Part shown: positions 1 through 8,104 of the stretch, piece by piece
How the letters are laid out: each line of letters begins with the position of its first letter
Position numbering within the stretch: the first letter of the stretch is position 1
Assembly (NCBI RefSeq): GCF_046736045.1
Contig: NZ_CP177134.1
Coordinates: 1,860,001 to 1,924,000 of the forward strand
Direction: 5' to 3'
DNA: 64,000 nucleotides
Source of the DNA: Leptospira_A sp046736045
Lineage (GTDB): Bacteria > Spirochaetota > Leptospiria > Leptospirales > Leptospiraceae
The notes under the pieces: generated by a model
Databases searched by the model: none
What the model was told of the DNA's origin: nothing
Seen by the model: the letters and a program-made list of their open reading frames with translations, nothing else
Translations under genes and position numbers: made by a program

Positions 1-1760
1 GAGATCCCCACCGGAAAAAAGACACGGATGTTGAATCCGCCTTCATCCATTTCGGGAAGAAATTCGGTTCCAAGACTGTACATCCCGATGCCGAGTAGTA
101 TAGTAACGACTGTAAATGTATAAGTGACGGCTTTTTTCGAACGATCAACGATATATTCGATTAACTTTTCATATCGTATTTCCACCCATTCATAAAACGG
201 GTTATGCCATTCGATCGGTCCTGGATTTGCGGATTCGAAGTATTTCTTATACAACATCGACATGATGACCGGAATCACTGCCATCGCAAAGATCAATGCG
301 CCTAAAATTGCGAATGAGATTGTAAAAGCCATCGGTTTGAACAATCTACCTTCAATTCTTTCGAAAGAAAAAATAGGCAAGTAAGCTAAGATGATGATTA
401 GAATGGAGAATATAATCTCCGTTCCAACTTCCGCAGCGGCGTCTCTGGTAAAGATAAGGATTCCTTTTTCTTTTTCAGATGGAGACGCATCCCTGTATCG
501 CCTCATGATATTTTCAACCATGATGACGGCTCCATCGACTATGATTCCGAAGTCAATTGCACCTAACGAAAGTAAACTTGCCGGAATGCCAGTTATATTC
601 ATTAACAAAAATGCAAATAACATTGCAAATGGAATTGTAGCTACCACTACCAAGGAAGCTCTTACACTTCCGATAAAAAAGATCAATACAAGGCTGACTA
701 CTACCACACCTTCAACCAATGTTTTTCCAATGGTTCTGAGCGTATAATTTACCAAATCGCTTCTATCATAGGTAGTTCTGAGAGTGACATCGGGTGGAAG
801 ATAATTTTCATTAATCTCTTTGACCTTGGCGCGGATTCTTTCTCCCATCTCGTTGGGATCACCCCAGCGACGCATTGCCACCAAACCTTGCACAGACGAA
901 TCTACATCTATTAATCCCTCTTGTTCGTTTTGAATCGTATAACCGAGGACACCACTCGGAATAGGATGGGAAATTTCCACGGTTCCCAAATCGCGGATGA
1001 AGACGGGAACTCCGTTTACAACTTTAACTACAATATTTTCAATATGTTTCGGATCTCTGATGGCTCCAAGAGAACGAATGGGAAATCCCTGTTCTCCTTG
1101 CAGAAGAAGGTTCCCTCCCGTATTCCAGTTGTTAGCCTGTATTGCCTGAATTACATCATTGATTGTCAGTTTGTAACGAATCAGGCGATCGGGAGATGTT
1201 ACAATATGAAATTGTTTTGGTAAACCGCCAAACGTAACTACATCGGCAATCCCAGGGATTTGCAGCATTTTCGGCATAACCACCCAATCCTGGATGGTTC
1301 TCAGTTCCATTGGAGTGTGATTTCCTTTGGACTCTACTACATAACGAAAAATCTCTCCGACAGGAGAGCTCATCGGGCCGAGAGACGGGTCTACGTCATC
1401 GGGAATATCCGCATCTCTCACCCTTTCCATAAGGCGCATACGCGCAAAGTAGTCATCGGTTCCGTCTATAAATACGAATTGGAATACTACCAGCCCGTTG
1501 ATGGTTCTAGACCGTCTAACAGCAACATTCGGTATCGCATTTAATACTCGTTCGATGGGAAGTGTAACCCTTTCTTCTACTTCTACTGCTGCTTTTCCGG
1601 GAAATTTTGCTATAAGTCTGACTTGTGTGTCTGCGATATCGGAGTATGCTTCTTTGCGGATGTCAATCCATGCCCAAATCCCGAACACGACAGAAACGAT
1701 GGCCGCAACCAGAGTGTATGTGCGGAATCGTAAGGCTTTTTCTATAAAATCTTTAATCAT
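1..1760 (-). CDS. czcA: Heavy-metal efflux RND pump, CzcA/CusA family (3' end cut by window)
   Basis: Inner-membrane proton/cation antiporter of a tripartite metal efflux system. About 586 N-terminal residues are visible; the C-terminal half lies beyond position 1. The start ATG at 1758-1760 follows an AAGGTGA ribosome-binding site that overlaps the stop of the upstream gene. The N-terminus has the usual first membrane helix. The fourth-helix motif DFGIIVDGAVIMVEN places Asp403, Asp409 and Glu416 almost exactly where CzcA has its D402/D408/E415 proton-relay residues. Known HME-RND subfamilies with this acidic triad export divalent ions (Co, Zn, Cd, Ni), unlike the CusA type, so divalent metal export is the better guess. 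It is the last gene of an operon with TolC-like and adaptor genes upstream. Exact metal is inference. Confidence 0.95.
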   Translation of the reverse strand, partial: MIKDFIEKALRFRTYTLVAAIVSVVFGIWAWIDIRKEAYSDIADTQVRLIAKFPGKAAVEVEERVTLPIERVLNAIPNVAVRRSRTINGLVVFQFVFIDGTDDYFARMRLMERVRDADIPDDVDPSLGPMSSPVGEIFRYVVESKGNHTPMELRTIQDWVVMPKMLQIPGIADVVTFGGLPKQFHIVTSPDRLIRYKLTINDVIQAIQANNWNTGGNLLLQGEQGFPIRSLGAIRDPKHIENIVVKVVNGVPVFIRDLGTVEISHPIPSGVLGYTIQNEQEGLIDVDSSVQGLVAMRRWGDPNEMGERIRAKVKEINENYLPPDVTLRTTYDRSDLVNYTLRTIGKTLVEGVVVVSLVLIFFIGSVRASLVVVATIPFAMLFAFLLMNITGIPASLLSLGAIDFGIIVDGAVIMVENIMRRYRDASPSEKEKGILIFTRDAAAEVGTEIIFSILIIILAYLPIFSFERIEGRLFKPMAFTISFAILGALIFAMAVIPVIMSMLYKKYFESANPGPIEWHNPFYEWVEIRYEKLIEYIVDRSKKAVTYTFTVVTILLGIGMYSLGTEFLPEMDEGGFNIRVFFPVGI

Positions 1761-1765
1761 TCATT

Positions 1766-2503
1766 TCACCTTGTATCAAATAGATAACCCATCTGCATGA
1801 GTATCTGAGGGTTTTTGTAATCTCCCTGTCCGATTCCCCCTCCTAGCTGGAGGAAAAAATTTCCAAGAAGTATATCGTATGTTAAACCGATGTATTGCTG
1901 CTTGAGATAAACTTTTTGAGTATCTCTGCTTTTGTATTCGAGTAGAAGTGCAAGATCCGGATTTACCTCTGCTACATAAGCCCGAATAAATTGATCTTCA
2001 TATTTCGGATCTCTGTATTGATATCCGGGAATATTCAAACCGGTCGGATAAGAAGTCTGACCGCCTCTACCGACTTCGGGAGAATAAGGATCTACGTTGA
2101 AACTGCCTGCAACGATAGAGATGCTATGTGCGATAACCGGAGTTTTCCAGAAGGTATAACCCAAGTCCACTTGTCCGCCATTCCAATGAGATCGCCAGCT
2201 ACCGCCTGATACGCGCACTACGATGTCCTTGTAATAATAACCTAAATTGAGATTGATACTGGCAGGGCTTCCGATAGTAGCACCGTAAACCCAAAAGTTA
2301 GTGGATTTCGGCTGATTTTTCGGAAGAAACGTATTGGGATCCAGCTCATCTTCTTTTCCGAACTTGGATTTTTTGTTCGGATCCGGACTCCATTCCGGAG
2401 TTTCCTCTTTGTCTTTTTTGTCTCCGGAAGAGGCGGGTTCCGAAAACAAAAGAGAAGAGCTTAACAAACTGGTTAATAGAATTAAGTAAAAAAATCTATT
2501 CAT
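1766..2503 (-). CDS. Putative outer-membrane protein of the metal efflux operon
   Basis: 245 aa, family not recognised. A signal peptide is evident (MNRFFYLILLTSLLSSSLLFSEP), followed by a charged, Lys/Asp/Glu/Pro-rich linker (about residues 25-65), then a domain rich in alternating aromatic and polar residues and Gly/Tyr turns (for example NLNLGYYYKDIVVRVSGG and LGGGIGQGDY near the C-terminus), which looks like an outer-membrane beta barrel. The gene lies between the adaptor (2 bp spacing) and the pump (5 bp spacing), so it is almost certainly co-transcribed with them. Its stop codon TGA is part of the pump gene's ribosome-binding site. Canonical czcCBA operons do not carry such a gene; an accessory role in export through the outer membrane is inference. 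Confidence 0.8.
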   Translation of the reverse strand: MNRFFYLILLTSLLSSSLLFSEPASSGDKKDKEETPEWSPDPNKKSKFGKEDELDPNTFLPKNQPKSTNFWVYGATIGSPASINLNLGYYYKDIVVRVSGGSWRSHWNGGQVDLGYTFWKTPVIAHSISIVAGSFNVDPYSPEVGRGGQTSYPTGLNIPGYQYRDPKYEDQFIRAYVAEVNPDLALLLEYKSRDTQKVYLKQQYIGLTYDILLGNFFLQLGGGIGQGDYKNPQILMQMGYLFDTR

Positions 2504-2505
2504 GA

Positions 2506-3513
2506 TTAAAAACCAAAACTTAGCCCTTTGAGCAGAATAGATCCTTGGATAACAACCTTTTCGCCTTGCGTGAGTCCTGCGACTACATTGACTAGATCTT
2601 TAGTTGAAACTCCGAGAGTTACTTCCCTTCTGGTAAAGTTAAGAGGTTCTTCTTCTACAAAGACATAGTTTTTACCTTCTACCGTTACAATCGAGTTAAA
2701 CGGTAATACAACCGTATCTCCTGCTGTTTCTTCCGGGAATTTTACAACCCCGAACATGCCTGGTTTCAATTTGTAATCTTTGTTTATGATTTCAATTCTC
2801 ACCTTCGCCGTACGAGTGTAAGGGTCTACGTTATCTCCGATTGCTTCCGCAGTTCCGCCCCAATCTTCATCAGGAAAAGAAGAAAACTTAACTTTCACTT
2901 TTTTTCCGCGTTTCAAACTATTGATTTGAGATTCCGGTACATCGCAGATGATCCATGCTTTTTTATTTCCCGCATTGGCAAGTTCACTTGGATTCAGACC
3001 TACAGCTCTCAGTTTGCCTTCGAATTCTGCAAGTTCTGCGGCATCGTTTCCTACATCTGTTTCCGATTCCACCAGATCTTTTTCAGTGGCGACTCTATGT
3101 TTGAACATGTCTTGGATACGGTTTAAGTTTTTTCTGGATCGATGCACTTTATTTTTGGCATGAATGTAACCTACATAAAGATCATTCAATTCGGAAGATT
3201 CGAATAATACGATTCTTGATCCGCTGCTGACTGAAGGAGAAGTCGAGGCAATCAACCTCGCCGGTGCTTCCAAGTTCACGAATTCGCCGCCATTTCCTAT
3301 GATGCTTGCTTTAACAATTTCAAGACCAGGGCTTGTCGGTTTAAATTCGATTCTGAGTCCGCTGTCATGAACGACTGCTTTCTCCGGAGCATGAGCGACC
3401 TTTTTCGAACCTCTTGTAAGTGCGAAAATAGTTACCGAAGCAATGATAACTAGTGCTCCTGCACCTAATAATAGAAAAGAACGTTTGTTAAGTTTTGTTG
3501 TAAGGTGGTTCAT
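2506..3513 (-). CDS. czcB: Periplasmic adaptor subunit of RND metal efflux (CzcB-like)
   Basis: 335 aa membrane-fusion protein linking the inner-membrane pump to the outer-membrane channel. One N-terminal membrane anchor (about residues 13-32, FLLLGAGALVIIASVTIFAL) is followed by a barrel/lipoyl region, a short alpha-helical hairpin (about residues 110-165, rich in Lys/Glu), a beta-barrel stretch with the typical phrase KVKVKFSSFPDEDWGGTAEA, and a C-terminal membrane-proximal domain ending near GEKVVIQGSILLKGL. The hairpin is short, as in other heavy-metal adaptors. It lacks the His-rich N-terminal metal-binding extension of the original CzcB. It sits 6 bp downstream of the TolC-like gene and 2 bp upstream of the putative outer-membrane protein gene. 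Confidence 0.92.
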   Translation of the reverse strand: MNHLTTKLNKRSFLLLGAGALVIIASVTIFALTRGSKKVAHAPEKAVVHDSGLRIEFKPTSPGLEIVKASIIGNGGEFVNLEAPARLIASTSPSVSSGSRIVLFESSELNDLYVGYIHAKNKVHRSRKNLNRIQDMFKHRVATEKDLVESETDVGNDAAELAEFEGKLRAVGLNPSELANAGNKKAWIICDVPESQINSLKRGKKVKVKFSSFPDEDWGGTAEAIGDNVDPYTRTAKVRIEIINKDYKLKPGMFGVVKFPEETAGDTVVLPFNSIVTVEGKNYVFVEEEPLNFTRREVTLGVSTKDLVNVVAGLTQGEKVVIQGSILLKGLSFGF

Positions 3514-3519
3514 AAGATT

Positions 3520-4944
3520 TTACTCCTCTCCTTGTTTATTGGAATTGGGTTTATAATTTTGCGGTTTAGGAATATAGATCCCTAAACCTACCGAGTAATT
3601 TACGCTTTCAATTGCTTCCATTCGATCCGTTTGGAGCTTTAACATTTCCACTACGCTTGATCTGTAAGTTTCGAAAAAGTCGGCAAATTCCAGAATAGTG
3701 ATATATTTTTTTTCATAACTCATGATCATATCAAGGGACAAGTTCGCATAATCTTTGATATACGTGTCTATGAATCTGCGGTAGAGTGCGTCTTTGATGC
3801 GCGCACCTTGGAAAGCGACTGCTACTTCGTTCTCTACTTCCAGAATGCGATTTCTTAATTCTTGTTTACGAACAAGAATCGCTTTTTCCGCAGCCTGGAT
3901 ATTTCCCTGGTTGCGGTCGAATATGGGAACGTTCAATTGAGCGGTGACTCCCCAATAGTTTTGAAATGCAGTTCCCCCTCTGTTGTAAACGGGACCTAAG
4001 GATAAATCCGGAATTGCATTTGCATGTTGTAGTTCCAGATTTGCTTCTTCATACTTCAGTGTTTGAAGTGCTACTTTTAAGTCCGGGCGGTTTTCTCTCG
4101 CTTTGGATACCAGATCATCCAACAAAGAGGCATTGGGGGTGATGTTATCAAGAGTCGCTTCGTCTACAATCGGATAAAAAGCGACTTTTGCTTCTCTGTA
4201 TTTATCTTCATTGAGAAGCACCTTCAGATCGGCTTCCTTCTCATAAACTTTAATTCCCAATTCTTCTCTTTCTTTTTTTAGAAAGAACAATAATGCTTTG
4301 AGACGGAGTAGTTCCGCTTGTAAGATCGCTCTTCTTTTGTAGGCGAGCTCGGAAGATGACACTGTCTTTTCTATGGAAGCGATACTTTGATCATAAAATA
4401 CTATGGCTTTTCGATAAAAATAAACGGTATAAAATGTTCTTCTTAGTTTTGTAAGTAGTGCGCGTGCCAGATCGTAAAATTCCTGTTCGCTGATTTTTGC
4501 GTTTAATTCCGCAACCCTTACCCGTTTGTCTATTTTTCCACCAAGCAAAAACACTTGTTGGATCTGAACTGTTGTTTGACCGGATCTGGTAGTATCAAAA
4601 TATCTTTGTGTAGGTTCTGCGAATATACTTTGGTCTACAAAGATATTCGGATTAGCGTAAAGCCCTGCCTGCAAAACTCCCGCTTTTTTTGCATCAATTT
4701 GAAACTTTGCTGCAATCAGCAGTAAATTGTTTTTCCAGAGTAGGGTTTCCGCATCCAAAAGATCCAAAGTCACATCCTTCCTTTGGTCTTTTGGATAAAG
4801 TTCCGAGCCCAAAGAATTGGGATCCTGATCCGAAATCTGCCTCTCTAAAATAGAAGATGGAGATCGTTCCTGGTTTTCCACTTCCGGACTGAGAAATCCG
4901 AAAGGAACCAAAACAATCATAAAAAGAAAAACTTTATTTTTCAT
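3520..4944 (-). CDS. czcC: TolC family outer-membrane efflux channel (CzcC-like)
   Basis: 474 aa outer-membrane channel for the tripartite metal pump. A signal peptide (MKNKVFLFMIVLVPFGFLSPEV) precedes two repeated outer-efflux-protein halves: long amphipathic helices (about 120-250 and 340-450) separated by the barrel strands; the phrases LQAGLYANPNIFVDQS and HANAIPDLSLGPVYNRGG are the typical conserved loops before barrel strands. The ATG at 4944 is preceded by AAAGG with suitable spacing. First of the four structural efflux genes, followed 6 bp later by the adaptor gene. About 170 bp separates it from the small secreted protein gene upstream, room for its own promoter, although none was identified with confidence. 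Confidence 0.93.
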   Translation of the reverse strand: MKNKVFLFMIVLVPFGFLSPEVENQERSPSSILERQISDQDPNSLGSELYPKDQRKDVTLDLLDAETLLWKNNLLLIAAKFQIDAKKAGVLQAGLYANPNIFVDQSIFAEPTQRYFDTTRSGQTTVQIQQVFLLGGKIDKRVRVAELNAKISEQEFYDLARALLTKLRRTFYTVYFYRKAIVFYDQSIASIEKTVSSSELAYKRRAILQAELLRLKALLFFLKKEREELGIKVYEKEADLKVLLNEDKYREAKVAFYPIVDEATLDNITPNASLLDDLVSKARENRPDLKVALQTLKYEEANLELQHANAIPDLSLGPVYNRGGTAFQNYWGVTAQLNVPIFDRNQGNIQAAEKAILVRKQELRNRILEVENEVAVAFQGARIKDALYRRFIDTYIKDYANLSLDMIMSYEKKYITILEFADFFETYRSSVVEMLKLQTDRMEAIESVNYSVGLGIYIPKPQNYKPNSNKQGEE

Positions 4945-5118
4945 GCGTAAACCTTTGTTAGGTGTTTATGGTAAAGATAATGCATGGATGTATCCTCCTG
5001 ATACAAATTCCGGGAAGCAATCATCAGGGAGATGTTCGGTTGCAAGAGGGTAAGAACCCTATTACTTTCCTACAAAAATCCCTAGTCTCTTTCCGGAGAA
5101 AGAAATAGACGTTTGTTG

Positions 5119-5496
5119 TTAAACGGTTGGTGGGGGTAAATTTAAAAGTAAGTCGGAAAGAAGCGATGAAATATGAGAAGTATGCGAGATTGAAATATTA
5201 GAATAATGAAGAAGCTTTGTTTGGCTGAGTGTGAAAAAATTCTCAAAAACCAAATCCAGAAAATCGCATCTGCTTCTGGTAAAGAGTGCGTTGTCATCCA
5301 TTCCCACAAGCTCAGGATCGCTTACTGAATGAGTTTCCGATTTAGAAGTCGATAGTGATTTATTTACAGTCGTTCCGGACTTAAAATCCAAAAAAGCGGA
5401 ATCAAATACTCCGTCTTCCTCAGTTGGCAGTAAGATAACTGCGCTGAGCATTAAGACGATTGCTTTATGGAGCATCCGATTCATCACAATTGCCAT
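5119..5496 (-). CDS. Small secreted protein with LPPPTV tail, upstream of efflux operon
   Basis: 125 aa if started at the ATG at 5496; an in-frame TTG at 5514 is possible but has no better ribosome-binding site. An N-terminal signal peptide (about MNRMLHKAIVLMLSAVILL) is followed by a Ser/Thr-rich segment with a single Cys (SRCDFLDL) and a C-terminus ending SDLLLNLPPPTV. The neighbouring gene at 5864-6229 encodes a protein of the same size with a signal peptide and a tail ending LSLPPPV, suggesting a diverged duplicate. No domain family recognised. Position directly before the tripartite metal pump suggests a periplasmic accessory or sensing role, which is inference only. Confidence 0.55.
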   Translation of the reverse strand: MAIVMNRMLHKAIVLMLSAVILLPTEEDGVFDSAFLDFKSGTTVNKSLSTSKSETHSVSDPELVGMDDNALFTRSRCDFLDLVFENFFTLSQTKLLHYSNISISHTSHISSLLSDLLLNLPPPTV

Positions 5497-5863
5497 ATTT
5501 AAGAAGACGAGCAACGCTTCAAATAAATTAGGTTCCCAAAGAATTAAAATTTATGCTGGCAAAAAAGTTCACTTCTTTCCCGTTTTAGGATAAAATAATA
5601 ATCAAACTACTTCGGTTTGGTGGCAATTTGCGGAAAAGTTAACATAAGATTCGTAGAATCACTGAATTTTTGTTTATCTCCATCATCCAATCGGACATAA
5701 CAAAAATCAAAAAGGGGACCGCCCTGGTGCAAAGAACCAGGACGATCAAAGAGTCTTTGGCAAATGAGAAACAAATTTTCACATAAAATTCAGGAAATAT
5801 AAAAACATCCTGTGTTCTAAATCGGAAAGATTTAGAACACAGGTTTAAAATGGGAGAGAGGAG
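5497..5863. other. Intergenic region between the two small secreted protein genes
   Basis: About 370 bp without a credible reading frame. It holds the strong hairpin terminator at 5801-5843 and a weaker hairpin (CCTGGT at 5723-5728 with ACCAGG at 5736-5741) that on the minus strand is followed by a T-rich stretch. The T/A-rich remainder may contain the promoter for the downstream gene, but no clear -35/-10 pair was picked out. Confidence 0.5.
5801..5843 (-). terminator. Rho-independent terminator after small secreted protein gene
   Basis: A perfect 15-bp inverted repeat (5809-5823 and 5829-5843, arms CCTGTGTTCTAAATC and its complement) with a 5-nt loop. On the minus strand it is followed within three bases by TTTTT and further T/A-rich sequence. 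It begins 21 bp after the stop codon at 5864 of the minus-strand gene, which it should terminate, separating that gene transcriptionally from the efflux genes. Confidence 0.8.
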
Positions 5864-6229
5864 TTAAACTGGTGGAGGTAGACTTAAATACTGGTCTAGT
5901 AGAAGATTTGAATATAGTGCAATAACATCGGATCTATCAGAAACTGGAACGAAAGTTAAACGGCAAACATAGGATTTGGAATATCCCGTATCAGCATCTT
6001 CCAGAGATCCTTTACCAAAATTTTCGTTCGAAGATTCGCAAGCGTCCTGCACAGTGGAAGACATTTGCGAATGAAATGAGCCTTTTGCACTTGTGCTGTT
6101 TGTTGTTGTGCGATTTGAAGTTTTTACAACCCGAACACGAACGAGTAGATTTTCATCTGATAAAAAAGAAACGGCTAGCGCTAGGGATAAGAAGGAAACT
6201 CCAAATATCCGCAGGAACTTGTTAGCCAT
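5864..6229 (-). CDS. Small secreted protein with LPPPV tail
   Basis: 121 aa from the ATG at 6229, chosen because MANKFLRIFGVSFLSLALAVSF forms a good signal peptide directly at the start; an upstream in-frame ATG at 6268 would add 13 residues in front. The mature part is Ser/Thr/Asn-rich, has two Cys residues (DACESSN and YVCRLTF) that could form a disulfide, and ends YLSLPPPV, like the neighbouring protein encoded at 5119-5496. No known domain recognised. A strong terminator follows, so it is probably a separate transcript from the pump genes. Function unknown. Confidence 0.6.
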   Translation of the reverse strand: MANKFLRIFGVSFLSLALAVSFLSDENLLVRVRVVKTSNRTTTNSTSAKGSFHSQMSSTVQDACESSNENFGKGSLEDADTGYSKSYVCRLTFVPVSDRSDVIALYSNLLLDQYLSLPPPV

Positions 6230-6359
6230 ATAAACATTGGACTCACGAATTAGATTAAAATCCAGCATTTTTCAAAAATACTGCTTAGTTTTTGAGCAAA
6301 AAACGATAAAAACCAGCTTTATCTTTCTGAAGAGACATAATATGAGCGCGGGAATATTA

Positions 6360-6420
6360 AAATCCCCCGCCCTGTTTAGGGTTGGGGGGTGTGGCTCGTG
6401 GGCTGCCGGCCACCACCTAA
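6360..6420. repeat. GC-rich double hairpin element
   Basis: Two adjacent imperfect stem-loops in an otherwise AT-rich gap: arms CCCCCGCCCT / AGGGTTGGGGGG around a 4-nt loop, then GGTGTGGC / GCCACCACC. The base composition is strikingly unlike the flanks. On the minus strand it lies about 75 bp past the stop of the nitrilase fusion gene and is followed by ATTTTAAT, so it may terminate that gene, but it could equally be a dispersed structured repeat. Confidence 0.5.
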
Positions 6421-6495
6421 CACAAAATCCATTTTTTGTCCGCTTCGAATCCGATTTTTGTAAAAATTCTTCTGAAAAGTTCGCCTTTTTGCCGG

Positions 6496-8088
6496 TTAGA
6501 GGATTTTGCCCAGCCATTCGATTCGAAAAAGATCTAACCTTCGATCCATCATATTACGAACGGCTCCTTTTCTTCTTACTTCTTTCAAAAGATCCAGATC
6601 CAGATCGGCAATCAAAGTCATCTCTGTATTCGGAGTTGCTTCTGCCGCAATCGCATCATGGGGAAAGGAAAAATCGGAAGGGGTAAAAACTGCAGACTGT
6701 GAATACTGAATATCCATGTTTTCGATATTGGGAAGGTTTCCCACCGAACCTGTCATGACCACGTAGATTTCATTTTCTATCGCTCTTGCCTCTGCACATT
6801 TTCTAACCCGCAAATATCCGTTCTTAGTGTCCGTGTAGTAGGGAACAAAAAGAATATCTATCCCTCGTTCCGCGAGGATACGCGTAAGTTCCGGAAATTC
6901 CACATCGTAACAGATCAAAATCCCTATTCTTCCCGCATCCGTTTCGAAAACTTTTAGAGAATCCCCTCCGGTTACTCCCCAGTAAGATCTCTCGTCCGGT
7001 GTTGCGTGCAGTTTGTACTGTGAATCATAGGTTCCGTCTCTTCTGCAAAGAAATGAGACGTTACGAAGTTCCTGATCTTCATATTCGAACATGGAACCCG
7101 TGATGATATTGATATTGTATGAGACTGCCAGTTTGACCATTTCATCTTTCATTCTTTCCGTATGTTCAGCTAGCGCGCGTACGGCGTTAGAAGCACTCAT
7201 TTTGTTAAATTGAGTTAAGAGCGGTGCATAAAAAAATTCGGGGAAAAGGCAAAAATCTGCATTATAACTTGCTACCGTATCTACGAAAAATTCCACTTGA
7301 TCGCGAAGTTCTTCAAAAGAACGAACGGATCTCATTTGCCATTGAACGGCTCCTACCCGAATAACGGTCTTTTTCCCTCCTATTATTCTTTCATCGTCTT
7401 CGTAATAGATATTCAACCATTCCAAAAGACAGGCATAAGAACTATAACCTTTGTTATCCGGAAAATAGTTGGTAACGATCCGTCTGACGTGAAAGTCATT
7501 GGCAAGCTGAAAGGATAATACGGGATCGAATAATTCTTTTTGTTTTACCAGATTGACATATTCTTGAGGTGTCATTTTGGATTCATGATCTTTATAGCCG
7601 GGTAGCCAGCCTCCGACTATGATTCGTCTGAGATTGAATTTTTCACAGACTTCTTTCCTCGCGTCGTACAATCTTCTTCCCAATCTAAGTCCTTGGTATT
7701 TCGGATTTACGAATACGTCCACACCGTACAAACTGTCCCCTTCCGGATTGTGGTTGGGTAGTCCTCCCCCGCCGGTGATGGAGTGATAGGTATGTTTGTC
7801 TCCATGGTCGTTGTAAAGTATGATCATGGAAATGGCGGCGGCAATGACTTCTCCCTTGTCTTCAATGGCAATCTGGCCTTCCGGGAAAATATTGATTTGT
7901 CTTTCGAATTCTTCTTTTGTCCAAGCTCCGTCAAATGCCTTTGAGAAAACCATATTCATGATTTTTTGAACGGATTCGTAGTCGGAAGGGCGCAAATGGC
8001 GTAACTCAAGTTTATGCTTTTCATTAACAACTAACTTGGGCTTTGCTATTTTTTTCGGTTTCTTTTTTGCTTTTTTCTTTATGTCCAT
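6496..8088 (-). CDS. Bifunctional GNAT acetyltransferase / carbon-nitrogen hydrolase fusion
   Basis: 530 aa. After a Lys-rich N-terminal tail (MDIKKKAKKKPKKIAK), residues about 28-215 form a GNAT acetyltransferase domain (DVFVNPKYQGLRLGRRLYDAR contains the acetyl-CoA-binding Q/R-x-x-G-x-G/A type loop). Residues about 240-515 form a nitrilase-superfamily hydrolase with the catalytic triad visible: Glu in CLFPEFFYAP, Lys in SQYKLHATPDE, Cys in GILICYDVEFPE. This two-domain arrangement is a known family whose substrate is generally unassigned; an amide or deamination-type hydrolysis coupled to N-acetylation is plausible but not shown. The gene ends at 6496 and starts 17 bp downstream of the FAD-linked dehydrogenase gene's stop, so the two are likely co-transcribed. 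Confidence 0.9.
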   Translation of the reverse strand: MDIKKKAKKKPKKIAKPKLVVNEKHKLELRHLRPSDYESVQKIMNMVFSKAFDGAWTKEEFERQINIFPEGQIAIEDKGEVIAAAISMIILYNDHGDKHTYHSITGGGGLPNHNPEGDSLYGVDVFVNPKYQGLRLGRRLYDARKEVCEKFNLRRIIVGGWLPGYKDHESKMTPQEYVNLVKQKELFDPVLSFQLANDFHVRRIVTNYFPDNKGYSSYACLLEWLNIYYEDDERIIGGKKTVIRVGAVQWQMRSVRSFEELRDQVEFFVDTVASYNADFCLFPEFFYAPLLTQFNKMSASNAVRALAEHTERMKDEMVKLAVSYNINIITGSMFEYEDQELRNVSFLCRRDGTYDSQYKLHATPDERSYWGVTGGDSLKVFETDAGRIGILICYDVEFPELTRILAERGIDILFVPYYTDTKNGYLRVRKCAEARAIENEIYVVMTGSVGNLPNIENMDIQYSQSAVFTPSDFSFPHDAIAAEATPNTEMTLIADLDLDLLKEVRRKGAVRNMMDRRLDLFRIEWLGKIL

Positions 8089-8104
8089 ATAATTGAAAGT
8101 TCTT

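Noticed and set aside
391..1544. Several plus-strand reading frames of 94-118 codons
   Set aside because: They lie antisense to the czcA-type pump gene, whose minus-strand frame is continuous and carries the family motifs.
6237..6709. Plus- and minus-strand frames across the GC-rich island
   Set aside because: They run through hairpins or antisense to the nitrilase domain and show no domain or start signal; the composition itself is better explained as a structured element.
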